Shown here piece after piece: positions 49,401 through 57,403 of a DNA stretch of 64,000 nt. The position numbers and the translations under genes are program-made. The notes beneath the pieces are model-generated. The model did no database searches. It was given only the letters and a program-made list of their open reading frames with translations, and was not told where the DNA came from. How positions within the stretch are numbered: position 1 is the stretch's first letter; each line of letters starts with the position of its first letter. The DNA is from Nageia nagi (lineage: Eukaryota; Pinophyta), in contig JBITNC010000002.1 in NCBI GenBank assembly GCA_050084985.1, positions 26,412,001-26,476,000 on the forward strand, written 5' to 3'.

Positions 49401-51502
49401 CATACTTAAAATTTGTGGTTGAGATTAAGAGTTTAAAAATTCAAAGTCGGGACAACATAAGTAAATTCTGATGATCATGATGCAAAGTTCGCACAATGCA
49501 AGTTTATCACAACTGTCTATTGTGGATGGTTGGATCTTCTAACAACTTGTGGCTAAAGAAAGTTCTACAGAATCTTTATGAAACAATTTTAATCAATAAT
49601 TTTGATATGGAGAAGATCATGTAGCAAGGTAAGGCTAACAATTGACTAACAAGGAGGGAATTAAGAGCCTTCAGACAACTCTATTAAAAAAAAACGTATC
49701 TGAGTAAAATGGTGAAAGCAACAAAAAGAAAAAGGACAAAAGTAGAAATTCACTCTGCCTTACTCATTTAGACCCATGTAAGATGGTGGACAAAGAAAGG
49801 CACTAGTTTTGGTAGGGGATTTGAGTTTACCTTTGAAGCTTACCTTCACAGAATTTGCATCTATGTAACATGTTTATTATGCTCAATTACTCCATTTATT
49901 GCACAATGAAGTTCTTCAATATATTAAAGACGTGTTAGAAGGAGAAGAATGTAAAATATAGACAAACATAAGGCACGTTCCAACTTATCTTCTGGCTCTA
50001 CCGGGTACTTAATAAAATTGGGTTAGGGCCTGGAGAAATGAGGTGAAGCAGAAGACACAGCTGGGATAATTTGAAAAAAGCCAATTGAGATTATGTATCA
50101 ACTCGCAGATTAAAGTTGCCACTACCAAACAGTTTTGCTTGTTTCTTTCCATGGCTAACATTTTGAACCCAGAACATCAAAGATGTTTTGAACCAGAAAC
50201 AATTCCTAAAGGAAACTATAACTCAAATTGATTTTCCACAAACATATCATAGGCATATAAACATTCCTGTCGATTCAAATTTAGAAATAAAAGACAACAA
50301 TAGCATTCCATCCCAAAAGATCAATGTTTAACATCAAATAAAGATTCAGTGCTGAAATTGAATTCTAAATTATCAGGAATTATTTACAACTGAGAATGGC
50401 ATTAACAGTATTTCTAAAAGAATTTCAATAGCCCATGCAACAAAAAGATAACAATTTGAAAATTCTAGATAAATGACCATAGGATACTAGGCATACAACA
50501 GTTAAAAGAGCATACCGCACAGGGGAAGTTATGTGTCTCTGCAGTGAAAAGAATATCAAAGTCACACTGAACAGTGCTTAGAGGACATGTTGAACCTGCT
50601 GATACTGGAAGTAATGTTTCAACTGGAAAACCTTTGATAGCGCTAATTTCAATCACAAAAACTTAGTCACTCAAAACATTATTTAAAATTCAACTGGTAG
50701 AATAAAATACATATCTCGTACTTCCCTAAACAATCCAGCCCATAATACTATTTACAACAATTACAAAAGTGCAATTTGTCTTATTTCACAAATAGAAAAT
50801 TCCTTTAAAGCAATGCATATGACTTGAATTGAGATCCAAAATAAGGTAGCGAAAACCATAAAGGTGGCATGACAGCTAGGAGCTTAAGCTATGTAGTTGT
50901 ACCTTGAGTTATCTTTAAAAGCAATAACAGAATTGTTTGGATTTGCATCAAGAGTGTCTTTGACAATACTCATTAATGTTTCAGGAACAGGCTGTCCATC
51001 AATAACTATCTCCCCCTAATGAAGATTGATACAAAATCAATTAAGTTCCCAAGAATTCAAATTATATCGGAAGAGTAAATCATGAAGATACCAAGCTTTT
51101 ATTAAAAAGAATTTTTTTTTTGAACAACCAGGCAATAATTTCTCCAAATGGTAGATGTAAAAACCAGACAGGCCTGTTTCGCACCTTAAAAAACCAGTGC
51201 CTACTATGTTCACTGTTAGACTGTGCAATATCAAAAAGTTCAACATTGGTAGGGTTACGTTTTATATCATCTCGAAAAAGCCTCATGTAATACTGCAGCC
51301 AAAAACAGGAAACAGGATGGTTATCAAACATTACCCCTCGAGATATGCCATCTAAAATATCACAAAAGTTTTGAAGATTGACATTACCTCCAAGTCAAAT
51401 TCATCAAAAGCAAGTCCCATATGTCTGTTAATCTCCTCTAGAGCTTCCCTTCCTTTCTTCAAAATTGGCACAAGTGTATTGTCAGGTATTGAACAGTTCG
51501 TA
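22376..51502 (-). CDS. Phosphoribosylformylglycinamidine synthase (FGAM synthase), partial, 10 exons
   Basis: The enzyme uses ATP and glutamine to convert FGAR to FGAM, the fourth step of de novo purine synthesis (EC 6.3.5.3); the plant enzyme is known as an organellar, large single-chain form. In transcript order the exons are 51502-51388, 51292-51185, 51015-50903, 50642-50516, 33025-32906, 32750-32679, 22997-22932, 22810-22722, 22625-22569 and 22429-22376. Translated motifs are in family order: SNSEHSRHWFF, NPNNSVIAFKDNS, LFTAETHNFPCA, APFPGAETGAGGRIRD, EASNGASDYGNKFGEP, KPIMFSGGIGQ and GGPAYRIGMGGGAASS. They cover the linker and first AIRS-like ATP-binding half, about 300 of an expected 1,300 or so residues. 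Introns are 95, 169, 260, 17490, 155, 9681, 121, 96 and 139 bp. Nine exons have GT/AG borders and consistent phase. Oddities are a 1-bp deletion in exon 22722-22810, no AG before the first visible exon, and no exon below 22376. The gene may be real with an assembly error, or a recent pseudogene. Confidence 0.93.
22569..22625 (-). CDS. FGAM synthase exon
   Basis: A 19-codon exon: IDHRHIIKEEPDVGMLVVK. It is bounded by GTAG and GTTTAA, phase 0. The EPDVGMLVVK block precedes the second glycine-rich motif in the family. Confidence 0.94.
22722..22810 (-). CDS. FGAM synthase exon with 1-bp frameshift
   Basis: The 5' end reads GYTRTF in phase 0 and the 3' part reads MRLPSGERREWLKP, then IMFSGGIGQ, in the phase needed by the next exon. 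The two parts are out of frame. The exon is 89 bp where 90 are needed. One A appears missing near 22790, where a GGA ATG is expected and GGATG is seen. Splice borders (ATAG and GTTTTT) are intact. Confidence 0.9.
22932..22997 (-). CDS. FGAM synthase exon, NGASDYGNKFGEP motif
   Basis: A 22-codon exon: ILIEASNGASDYGNKFGEP, then LIQ. This block is almost invariant in eukaryotic and bacterial large FGAM synthases. It is bounded by ATAG and GTTTTA, phase 0. Confidence 0.96.
22998..24904. other. Intron sequence; no gene seen
   Basis: This is the first part (leftmost in plus coordinates) of the 9,681-bp intron 22998-32678. Small ORFs (23398-23751 plus, 23994-24353 minus, 24417-24734 plus) show no recognisable domain and no coding continuity. 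Confidence 0.4.
24905..25420. repeat. Tandem duplication of about 250 bp
   Basis: Two consecutive copies start GTAAACTCTAGTCCCATTGA at 24905 and 25152. Each contains GCTTTTGGTCAC, CAGCTGCTG, CCTAGGTTCC and CTTAAAGGGTGGTAATATGA. A third GTAAAC start at 25415 marks the end. A short related piece (TGATTGCTTTTGGTCACCC) recurs at about 41349, so the unit belongs to a dispersed family. Confidence 0.85.
25421..29449. other. Intron sequence; no gene seen
   Basis: Unremarkable AT-rich intronic DNA. ORFs of 60-80 codons at 25793, 26596, 27207 and 27814 have no domain signature. Near 27590-27690 a short CCATGGATAACCACCCAA-like phrase is repeated once. Confidence 0.4.
30166..30175 (-). promoter_or_regulatory. 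TATA box in LTR-like block
   Basis: CTATAAGTAG on the minus strand is followed downstream by CCCTCGAGGG. It is a plausible LTR promoter lying about 1.8 kb from the proposed LTR start. Confidence 0.45.
30530..31760. repeat. Degenerate array of GCGCAAGT / TTGCGCC units
   Basis: Variants of CTAGCGCAAGTCT, followed by AGGGTCAAGNNNTTGTCTCC and then ACTTGCGCC, recur about ten times. Examples lie near 30594, 30751, 30818, 31223, 31524, 31600 and 31735. GCGCAAGT and ACTTGCGC are inverted with respect to each other, so units can fold as hairpins, much as in the array at 4203-5608. Confidence 0.6.
32679..32750 (-). CDS. FGAM synthase exon
   Basis: A 24-codon exon: IEGSVAPWEDPGFIY, then PSNLASPLQ. It is bounded by GCAG and GTACAG, phase 0. 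It continues directly from the previous exon across a 155-bp intron, and the next intron is 9,681 bp. Confidence 0.95.
32906..33025 (-). CDS. FGAM synthase exon, GAETGAGGRIRD motif
   Basis: A 40-codon exon: VAPFPGAETGAGGRIRDTHA, then TGIGSIVVAGTAGYCVGNLQ. The Gly-rich GAETGAGGRIRD block is the nucleotide/phosphate-binding signature of the family. It is bounded by TCAG and GTTTGT, phase 0 on both sides. Confidence 0.96.
33026..37467. other. Intron sequence; no gene seen
   Basis: This is the low-coordinate end of the 17,490-bp intron 33026-50515. Minus-strand ORF 36931-36713 (starts MDGYGFDEIEWKPYYPIGDH) and plus ORF 36256-36501 are short and unrecognised. Near 37150-37460 variants of ATAACAGCAGCAATAA recur, a cryptic simple repeat. 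Confidence 0.4.
37468..37714. repeat. 111-bp tandem repeat, two copies plus a partial
   Basis: Copies start near 37468 and 37579 with AGTAAAAYAARACTGCAATGG. Each contains CTGCTCTTCTATTGAATCCC and ends with AGACTGGGCRGCTGCATGC, then AAGTAGAATGC. A third, partial copy of the last part lies at 37681-37714. Confidence 0.85.
37715..39489. other. Intron sequence with decayed repeats; no gene seen
   Basis: The block at 37790-38030 (TTGGTGGGCTCCACCACCCC and following) resembles the one at 15090-15190 (TTGGTGGGTCTCACCCCC), so both may be copies of one repeat family. At 38940-39240 the minus strand has a broken, possibly gag-like reading (YESYNRESIKCRGKIMPNR) that I cannot assign. Confidence 0.4.
39490..39822 (+). 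repeat. 5' LTR (partial) of the copia element
   Basis: Starts TGAAGAGTTGATCACTTC and is collinear with 48036-48386, sharing TTTGAGAGCAATA, TTATTCCACTATGTTA and TTTTGCTAG. Collinearity stops at 39822, where the tandem 598-bp units begin, so the LTR end and primer-binding site have been lost or displaced. Confidence 0.8.
39832..41028. repeat. 598-bp tandem duplication (two full copies)
   Basis: Copy one runs 39832-40429 and copy two 40430-41028. Each starts ATATAAGATTTCACAA and ends CAACGTACCAAATTGCAA. Landmarks repeated in order are TTGGCATCG, GCTTCGAGTATGTTGATTG and CTATCTCTTTC. The copies are about 90% alike by eye and non-coding. The block starts 10 bp after the point where the copia 5' LTR homology breaks off. 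Confidence 0.92.
41029..41779. other. Copia leader region; no gene seen
   Basis: Sequence between the tandem units and gag. It contains a TTGATTGCTTTTGGTCACCC piece shared with 24905-25420. An 85-codon ORF (41414-41671) lacks recognisable domains. No primer-binding site was found. Confidence 0.4.
41780..42715 (+). pseudogene. Copia gag with zinc knuckle, start of protease
   Basis: The gag core reads FNAKDYDNWSINMQILLRSK, then SVENQYIPPKNW, which matches UBN2-type gag. At about 42490 another frame reads CAYCEKTGQFARECRQD, a retroviral-type CX2CX4XX4C zinc knuckle in which the usual His position is Gln. At 42678 VWYIDHS resembles the WYIDSG active-site start of the copia aspartic protease, with the catalytic Asp present. 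Stops and frameshifts occur throughout (for example at 42000-42002 and 42298-42300). A 46-bp direct repeat of TTTGTTTAACCARAAACAA occurs at 41779-41857. The protease breaks off about 12 residues in. Confidence 0.8.
42716..44400. other. AT-rich replacement in copia pol; unassigned
   Basis: The region where protease and integrase should be is largely AT-rich non-coding DNA (42716-43500), then the 81-bp repeat block and ORFs at 43888-44139 and 44136-44402 with no recognised domain. It is probably one or more later insertions or deletions, ends not resolved. Confidence 0.45.
43607..43850 (+). repeat. 80/81-bp tandem repeat, three copies, in frame
   Basis: ATTGACCTCAAACTTATC starts the units at 43611, 43691 and 43772. 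Copies two and three are 81 bp, so the ORF at 43566-43907 contains 27-residue repeats with SLQKETQDRDQP in each. The copies are almost identical, hence recent. I see no evidence that the ORF is expressed. Confidence 0.85.
44401..44905 (+). pseudogene. Copia pol, integrase-RT linker and RT start
   Basis: The reading PSTPPPNPSLSPPSSTDTSG, then SSSENDHDS, is the Ser/Pro-rich linker typical between integrase and RT. It is followed by KRQTRSKAIEF and, at the end, TASLVA, which matches the start of the copia RT motif ARLVAKGF. The reading is cut at 44905 by the solo LTR. Confidence 0.65.
44906..45395 (+). mobile_element. Solo copia LTR with perfect target-site duplication
   Basis: Starts TGTTAGAATTTG and ends AATTCCTTCA. 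GCAAG flanks it on both sides (44901-44905 and 45396-45400), a perfect 5-bp target-site duplication. It matches the LTR at 3241-3740 (opposite strand) in length and in the GATACCTTAAG, GGATGTACTCC and GGAGGAACCACA blocks. A TATA box CTATAAGTAGAGG lies at 45128. No internal element sequence is present, so it formed by recombination between two LTRs of one insertion. Confidence 0.93.
45128..45140 (+). promoter_or_regulatory. TATA box of solo LTR
   Basis: CTATAAGTAGAGG lies about 220 bp from the LTR start, the same relative position as the TATA box in the sister LTR at 3241-3740. Confidence 0.6.
45417..46815 (-). mobile_element. 5'-truncated LINE: end of ORF2 plus 3' UTR
   Basis: On the minus strand, from about 46815, FDTLITPTVLYGLEVWG matches the C-terminal part of plant LINE reverse transcriptases. 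Further on, CSLHEIENEEHMIFRCP at about 46120-46065 is the zf-RVT zinc finger that closes LINE ORF2 (second Cys of the CX2C, then HX4C; a TGA lies between the first two Cys). The reading ends near 45604. The 3' UTR, shared with 12338-12505, ends in a TATTTCTATTTCTA tail at 45417. Several frameshifts and stops break it. The element entered the copia RT only about 20 bp from the solo LTR. I find no clean target-site duplication. Confidence 0.82.
46816..48057 (+). pseudogene. Copia reverse transcriptase and RNase H
   Basis: After the LINE the copia RT resumes with IFAPKARMETIRMVLAIAG, then NIHQMDVKFAFLN and EIYMEQPKG. LLVRLYVDHLIS at about 47139 is the YVDD catalytic box with the second Asp changed to His. 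The RNase H follows with ALSSTEAEYVVAIEA (about 47690), then TLFCDNQSAIQLARN and SKYIDLRFHFIRD, ending at 48057. Frameshifts and stops occur near 46940, 47030, 47520 and 47640. The polymerase is inactive. Confidence 0.88.
48036..48386 (+). repeat. 3' LTR of the copia element (resolved part)
   Basis: Starts TGAAGAGTTGATCACTTC directly after a purine tract (AAGGAGGAAAC) and overlaps the last codons of the pol ORF. It is collinear with 39490-39822. The true 3' end probably lies further right, because no CA end is seen at 48386 and the 5' copy is truncated there. Confidence 0.75.
48387..50515. other. Intron sequence; no gene seen
   Basis: AT-rich intronic DNA next to exon 50516-50642, perhaps including the remaining end of the copia LTR. 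A perfect hairpin with 11-bp arms lies at 48635-48664 (TGTCTACATGT with ACATGTAGACA, 8-nt loop). Short ORFs at 48692-48979 and 49252-48995 have no recognisable domains. Confidence 0.45.
50516..50642 (-). CDS. FGAM synthase exon, TAETHNFP motif
   Basis: A 127-bp exon that completes the split Ser codon and encodes AIKGFPVETLLPVSAGSTCP, then LSTVQCDFDILFTAETHNFPCA. ETHNFP is a signature of the ATP-binding domain. It is bounded by TTAG and GTATGC. The following intron is 17,490 bp and holds a nested copia/LINE insertion. Confidence 0.95.
50903..51015 (-). CDS. FGAM synthase exon
   Basis: Encodes GEIVIDGQPVPETLMSIVKD, then TLDANPNNSVIAFKDNS plus the first two bases (AG) of a split Ser codon. It is bounded by TTAG and GTACAA. 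The 113-bp length fits phase 2 at its 3' end, and the next exon supplies the missing C. Confidence 0.95.
51185..51292 (-). CDS. FGAM synthase exon, SNSEHSRH motif
   Basis: A 36-codon exon bounded by GCAG and GTGCGA, phase 0 on both sides. It begins YYMRLFRDDIKRNPTNVE and ends with IAQSNSEHSRHWFFK. The SEHSRH block is invariant in the family and lies near the active site. Confidence 0.95.
51388..51502 (-). CDS. FGAM synthase exon (first visible)
   Basis: Reads SIPDNTLVPILKKGREALEE, then INRHMGLAFDEFDLE, followed by a GTAATG donor. It matches the start of the conserved linker region of FGAM synthases. The 5' border is unresolved: the minus strand has no AG between the T-rich tract near 51505-51525 and the coding start, so the upper limit is approximate. 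More N-terminal exons are expected upstream (higher coordinates) but were not found up to 55.8 kb. Confidence 0.8.
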
Positions 51503-54500
51503 GTTAAAATAAATAAAGAAAACAAACACTTCTATAATCCTCTTATACAGTTAAATTTTTCTTAATCCATCCAACATATATTATTATAAAGAACTTAGTT
51601 AATATTCATTTCTGTTTGAATTAATCATGCTTCATATCTGCAACATGAAGAATATGCATATCTGACAAACGACAAGAGATAAAAAAAATTAGGCATATAT
51701 CTTAATCAGCCTAATAATGTTATTAATAGAAAATTGTTAATCTGTTTAGTTTTGAAGTTTTTAACTCTGCATTTTCAATGTTTATTCTTTTTTTCTGAAC
51801 TTTGAAAACTTACACACGCTTACATGCGAGCTCAACATGTCCTTCATTCGCCTTCTTTGTTACCCTGTGCATCGTGCTTGAATCTTCATCTGTGACCCCT
51901 CTTGATTCACTTTCAAAATTAACACAATATTCTTTCTTTTGAGAATGCAACAATCATTTATCTCTTGCCCTCCACCTGTAACTTCTGATTCTTTACCTAA
52001 AAATAGGATTGCAAAATACAACACATTGTTATGTACACTTGCATTGTTCTCATAATGGTTATCTTAGTTGTTTATGCACATCCTATGCTTTTTTTTGCTA
52101 TTTGCCATTGAAGTTGCATTTCTTTTTGTTACGGCTCATAATGTCTTGCTTTGAAAAAACCTGCGTTCCTCCTCACACGTTTATATGTAATGATCATGTT
52201 CCCTTGCCTTCTTTCGTGACTATAAAGCCCTCCAAAGTACTTGATCACAATGCTTGGCTCCCCTATGAAAATCCCAATAAGGCTCCTCACTGTCAAGATT
52301 TGAGATTAATTGGACAGAATTCAACAGCTCGTCTGATGTTGAACATTTACTAATTGGAGGTACAATGTGTTCACATAGCTCGCCCATCAAAGCAAGGCAT
52401 GGTCAAAGCATCTTGGATTGGATAGAGGATATCTATAGCTCATCCATGTTGCCGTGAACAATAAATTAGACCTCAAGCTGTTCAAATCAATTTTTTTACA
52501 CGTTCCACATTCATTTGTCCATTATATCACTCCATTCTGAATTCTGCTTCCATTTTGAAGGGTGTGGCTAAACCTATAGCCTCTCCTATATTTGTTTTCC
52601 GCAAAGAGATTCCTTTAATAGCATTTTCCTAGATTCATCCTCCTCTCTAACATAATTGTAAAGAAATTTCAACATTCCCAGTTGTGTCTCTCGTTCTTTG
52701 ATAGTTGCCCCAAAACAAAATGTAGACGCAACAGATTTTTCCGCTTTGGCCTTTGATTCAGAATATCAAACTTCATAGGGATCTGCTTGATCGATTACCA
52801 TAGTTCTTATATGATCTTATTAACCTCATTTCTCCATTTCAGCATGATTTAGACAGTGAAATTTTCAAAACGAAATGTAGACGCAACAGATTTTTCCGCT
52901 TTGGCCTTTGATTCAGAATATCAAACTTCATAAGGATCTGCTTGATCGATTACCATAGTTCTTATATGATCTTTTCAATCTTTCTTCTCCATTTCAGCAT
53001 GATTTAGACAGTGAAATTTTCAAAACTAAAAGAAAACCACTTCCAACATATTACAAAGCTCACAGTAACAACAAAATGTACTTGTTCAAACCATCAACTA
53101 TGTGAGCCATCAAACACTTCTGGCGTTACAAGTTAACAAAGGGCTAAGACAGCCAAGCAAGGAAAGTGTTTTAAACGCACAAATAATGATTGGACTAGCA
53201 TTACTGGATGTTTTAGGATAAGGTGCCCCATTATGTTGTTGGATGGACAAATATTAGAGATTATTCATCAAAAGCATCACTACATCTTTAGATCATCCAT
53301 TTTCTATGTGCGGGCACTGAACACTATTTGAAACTGAAGAGATGGAACTCTTAACTTTGAGATTTTAAGTGTCCTTCAAATGCAACATACATCTTCGAGA
53401 ACAGAACAAGTGTGTGGATCAGTCGGTTTTATGATTCAAAACAGTACAAAAGTATTTACCAGTCCCCCAGGTATGTGCTTGATTGAACAGCATAAAGGAT
53501 ACTGACAAGATTGTTATGGTAAACATTACTGCCCATGGATAAGCATATGTTTATTTTCAACCATCACACGGTATTATATTTTCAAGTCCTATATGAGGAA
53601 GGAATTCCTGAAATCTGTAAAGACAAGATCTAGTAGTTGTTCTGTTTTCTAGACAATATGCTTGGAGGGCACAAGGTCCTAAGTGGTTGTATCTAGTGAA
53701 TTGTCCATGTAGAAAATGGCCAACAAAAATGAGTGGAAGAAATTTAAGTTTACATTTTTGAACGACAATTGGTGTCCTGATGCTAATCATGACATATACC
53801 TTAAAGAACTAAACATTAGCTTCATTAGATATACAAAAATAAATTGTCCCAATGTTGGAGAAATTTAGGAGACATTTGAAAATAAACTTGTCTGCTGAGA
53901 CTTGCTTTTCAAGAGAAACTTCCATTGATGGCATTCAATGTTAGCAAATTCAACCAATCATTTGATACAGGTTACAAGATGACTACTCATTTGCACATGG
54001 CAATATATACATTTAAAACAAAAATGTTCCAAGTAGAGGCCAAGAAGAATACTTGGTGTGTACCATCAAGAAGCAAAAGAGCATCAAGCTTCCACTGCAA
54101 ACTTGGTTACTGTAGGTAAACCATGCACATCAGCATGAGAACTTGGTACCCCTACATGCATGTGTAGCGATAGAATCAGTTCACCACTTCCAAACCAAAC
54201 TAATTAGATGGTGATGGATGAATGGAGACTTGTTGTAAATCTGCAACAGCTTGCCAATCTCTTCTCTATCAGATTCATAGTTCTTTTGCAACGGAGAAGA
54301 AACTTGTCCACTTCCAATTTCATCAGAATTATCAAGACGAAAAGGCCTACCTCTATAATAGTTATGAAACTTGTATTTAGATTTGGAAAAGGCCCAAGTA
54401 TCATACGACCAGTAAAACTTGCAATATTGAGAGACAAATTCCACCCAAGTAGATGAGATGCAGACCATAGAGTTGCAACACAGATTGGTCAGCATGCTAC

Positions 54501-55852
54501 TAAATATATTTGAAGAGGCAAACCATCAGAGTAGCAGTGATGATGGTCCTAAGGCATCACTAAAGCACATAACAAGATAGACAAAAACAGAAGTTGTTTA
54601 ATAATGAATTTTGACTCGCTCCATGTTGTTTGATCATGGAAATTGCTTTTATTTTATTTATAATTGATAATGGATGCATCAACGTATTTTTCACTTCATT
54701 ATATTTCTATTACAAAAGAATATAATGATTGTCTAACTTAAAAAAATAATTTCATAAAATGTACTTGAATGCATAATAAAAATTTCATCGTCATATGCAA
54801 GCACTTAACAAAACTGTGCCTTTTTCTATTTTCTCTTTACTTCCAAGGAGTTCATCTGGGTCCTGGCCCTTTTTGTAGCTTAAAAAACGGTCAGACTTTC
54901 TAGTTGTCCCCAACTGTTCCCATCCCCAAAATTTTGTCATACATACAGATTAGGTTTATCTATCTAAAACCCTAACAATCATCTACCTTATTCAAGTTGT
55001 ATCTTTCTTAATCCAATTAATTCTACCAGCCTAGTTGAGGCGAAAGCCAAATTGAAGTATTCCAATCCAATTCAAGGTCTATCATTCTCTAACCCAATCG
55101 AGGTATATCTTCCTAGTTGATATAGAAGTATATCTGACCAAAATGAGGAATATCCCTACATATACCAATTAAGTCCCACCAAACTGATTCATCCATACTT
55201 GCACTTTGTTTCTCTCACCAATTTGAGATCTCTCTCTCCAGGATCTTCAGTTTTGATGGAAGAAGAAACTTAGAGTGGCATGTTGTATCTCCTCCCATCA
55301 TTATCAATCTCCCATGAGCCTTATCAGATCTTGTATTGAGAGATTGATTTATTTATGTCCTAAATTAATGGGCCTAACCTTAATAGCAAAGCAGTAGAGA
55401 ACATTAAAGATTGCATGTTTGTCAATGAATTTGGTGTAACTCATGCTCTATAATAATCTTAGTGGGCCTGTTGTGCATTTATCCTTCCAAAAGCTAACAT
55501 GATATGCTTATGCTCATTGATACAAAACTCGGCAAGTTTTAAAAAACAAGTCGAGTCCATGTCTGAGTCAACCTCACCAAGTCGCTCAAGCTCAACTTGC
55601 TGAGTTTTTTTTTGGGCTTTCTCAGTTTTATTTTTACTCACGAGTTTTTTGTTTCAATTTTTTTTTTTAATTTCAATGAAAAATTGCAATTTCTTTGGGA
55701 TTTCTTTCTCAAGTTTTTGCTAGGTTTTTCCATGTTTTTTTTATAAGTTTGTATCTTGATTCAGACTTGCCGAGTCCAAGTTTCTCTACTATACTTATGC
55801 TTATTCTCTTTCACCAACACCACTCATCACTCCAAGCCTTCCCGCCTTACAG
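51503..55852. other. Presumed intron/5' gene region; no further exon recognised
   Basis: The N-terminal exons of FGAM synthase should lie at or beyond this point, but I could not recognise any. A roughly 155-bp tandem duplication lies at 52721-53026 (listed separately). A GACTCGCCAA / GAGTCAACCTCACCAAGTCG-type repeat at 55500-55790 resembles the one at 18410-18540. ORFs at 52009-52353 plus and 54495-54181 minus have no domain I can name. Confidence 0.4.
52721..53026. repeat. 155-bp tandem duplication
   Basis: Two copies start TGTAGACGCAACAGATTTTT at 52721 and 52876 and share TTGATTCAGAATATCAAACT and CAGCATGATTTAGACAGTG. They differ at only a few positions, so the duplication is recent. Confidence 0.9.
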
Positions 55853-56204
55853 GATTGTTCTAGTAATCATTGGTATGATGAAGAGTGTAAGTCTATGCAT
55901 CAGAGACTCTACTTTGCTGTAGCCCATGACCCTTCATCCATAGTGACCACACGAAGTGATTACCTTTGTCTTCCCAAACAAAAGAACGCGAGTTTTTTGA
56001 ATCCATACAACGTGAGCTCATTGACTCTCTCCACCAAACTCCTAAGATCTTCTAGTGTGCCATCCTCCAAAAATTGCCTCATCCATCTTACATTGTCCCT
56101 TAAGCATGGGTTTCCTATGCTAGTTCTTTTTATGATATCTTTGATCAGCAAGATCTACATGTGTCTTCCCCTTCCTGTTAATTATTCTACCCAATGGGCA
56201 TTCA
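55853..56204 (+). pseudogene. LINE ORF2 fragment, upstream part
   Basis: Reads SSNHWYDEECKSMHQRLYFA, then DYLCLPKQK. After a frameshift it continues EFFESIQRELIDSLHQTPK, then HPSYIVP. WYDEECK followed by a Lys-rich helix and a segment before the RT fingers is typical of the endonuclease-RT linker of plant LINE ORF2. The sequence is cut at 56204 by the chromovirus LTR and continues after 63203, in the same orientation, with the RT proper. Stops and frameshifts make it inactive. Confidence 0.75.
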
Positions 56205-57390
56205 ATGTGACGTCCCCCTTGCATAAATGTAATTAATTATGGAATCCAACGGATTCCCATTGTATTATATTTTATTATTGTATTGTGCTTTAAGTTAACA
56301 CTTGGAATAGAAGACTTAATGGGTCATTGAACACCACTATAAGCACCAAGTGGAACGTCTCCCTCCCAAGCATAGATTAGGTGTTTTAATGTACTTGGAG
56401 ATCCCGATCATGATTGTGGGAATCCCAAGGTCTATTTAGCACTTAGATGGATGGATGAGCACTTGTATGCATGCACCAGCCTTGGGGAGACTCCTAGACC
56501 CACATGTTGGCCCATGATAACACCCTACCACCCACACGTGACTCCTAGACCCACGTTAGGCATGTGTGGCACTCCAGACCCCCACGTTAGGCATTTATGG
56601 CTCCTAGATACCCACGTTGGGCATGCCTGACCCCTAGGCCCCCACGTTGCATATTTTGGGCCCCCAAGAGGCTAACGTTGGATTAGAGGGGTAGGGTAAT
56701 GACTCCTAGGTGAGATCCAAATCCTGTAAAGTGTTATATAACGCGTTGAAGCCTCATAGCTGAATATATAAAATATTATTATTATCTTTGATATCGTCCT
56801 GTGGATAAGAGTCTTAGCGCAGCACTAAGCAAACCCCTACATGCAGCATCTAGGAGGATTAACAGGCTAAGGGATCCTGTTAGTCTACGGCATTGGTGTA
56901 GCACCCTTCCCCATTCGGTGGTATTTTGAGGTTGCGCTTCTACCTTCAATGGTTAGCCAAGATTTGAGGAGGGCTCCTTCGGTGGAGAGGATTCAGGTTC
57001 TAATGGAGCAAGATTGTCCCGTCAGTCCATCCAGCTTGAGGATATTCGTTGTGCCCTAGTTTGCTCCTTGGTGGCCAACGTTTATCTCTAGGAGCTTGGT
57101 ATTGTATTGTTGTTCATCATTTATCTTACATACAGCCATTGGGAATTTGGATCTCATGTTATATTGTGTACTTTTCCATTATTGCAACATCATGATTTGA
57201 TTACTCATTCATGCATGTATGAGCTAGACGTTGGCATTCTGAGCTTGTAATAATTGATATTGGTTAGTCTTTGCCAGACGTTGGGTAGTTTGAGTTGTGT
57301 ATGCATAAATTGGATGCCCTAGACCAGACATTAGGGTTTACTTGTGCGTTTTGAGTTGTTTGCACTTGATATTGTAATTGGATCTTTACA
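56205..57390 (+). repeat. 5' LTR of the chromovirus, 1186 bp
   Basis: Starts TGTGACGTCCCCCTTGCAT and ends GGATCTTTACA, and pairs with 62022-63203. An internal degenerate minisatellite at about 56490-56690 repeats CCTAGACCCCCACGTTGGGC. The primer-binding site follows directly. Confidence 0.93.
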
Positions 57391-57391
57391 C

Positions 57392-57403
57392 TTGTATCAG
57401 AGC
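57392..57403 (+). other. Chromovirus primer-binding site
   Basis: TTGTATCAGAGC differs by one base from the TGGTATCAGAGC site for initiator methionine tRNA. It lies 1 nt after the 5' LTR. Confidence 0.85.

Noticed and set aside
52009-52353. 114-codon plus ORF as a gene
   Set aside because: Cys/His/Leu-rich translation with no motif, no paired promoter and no homologous neighbours. Probably chance in intronic DNA.
54181-54495. Minus-strand ORF as the N-terminal FGAM synthase exon
   Set aside because: It lies at the right place, but the translation has no resemblance to the N-terminal domain.
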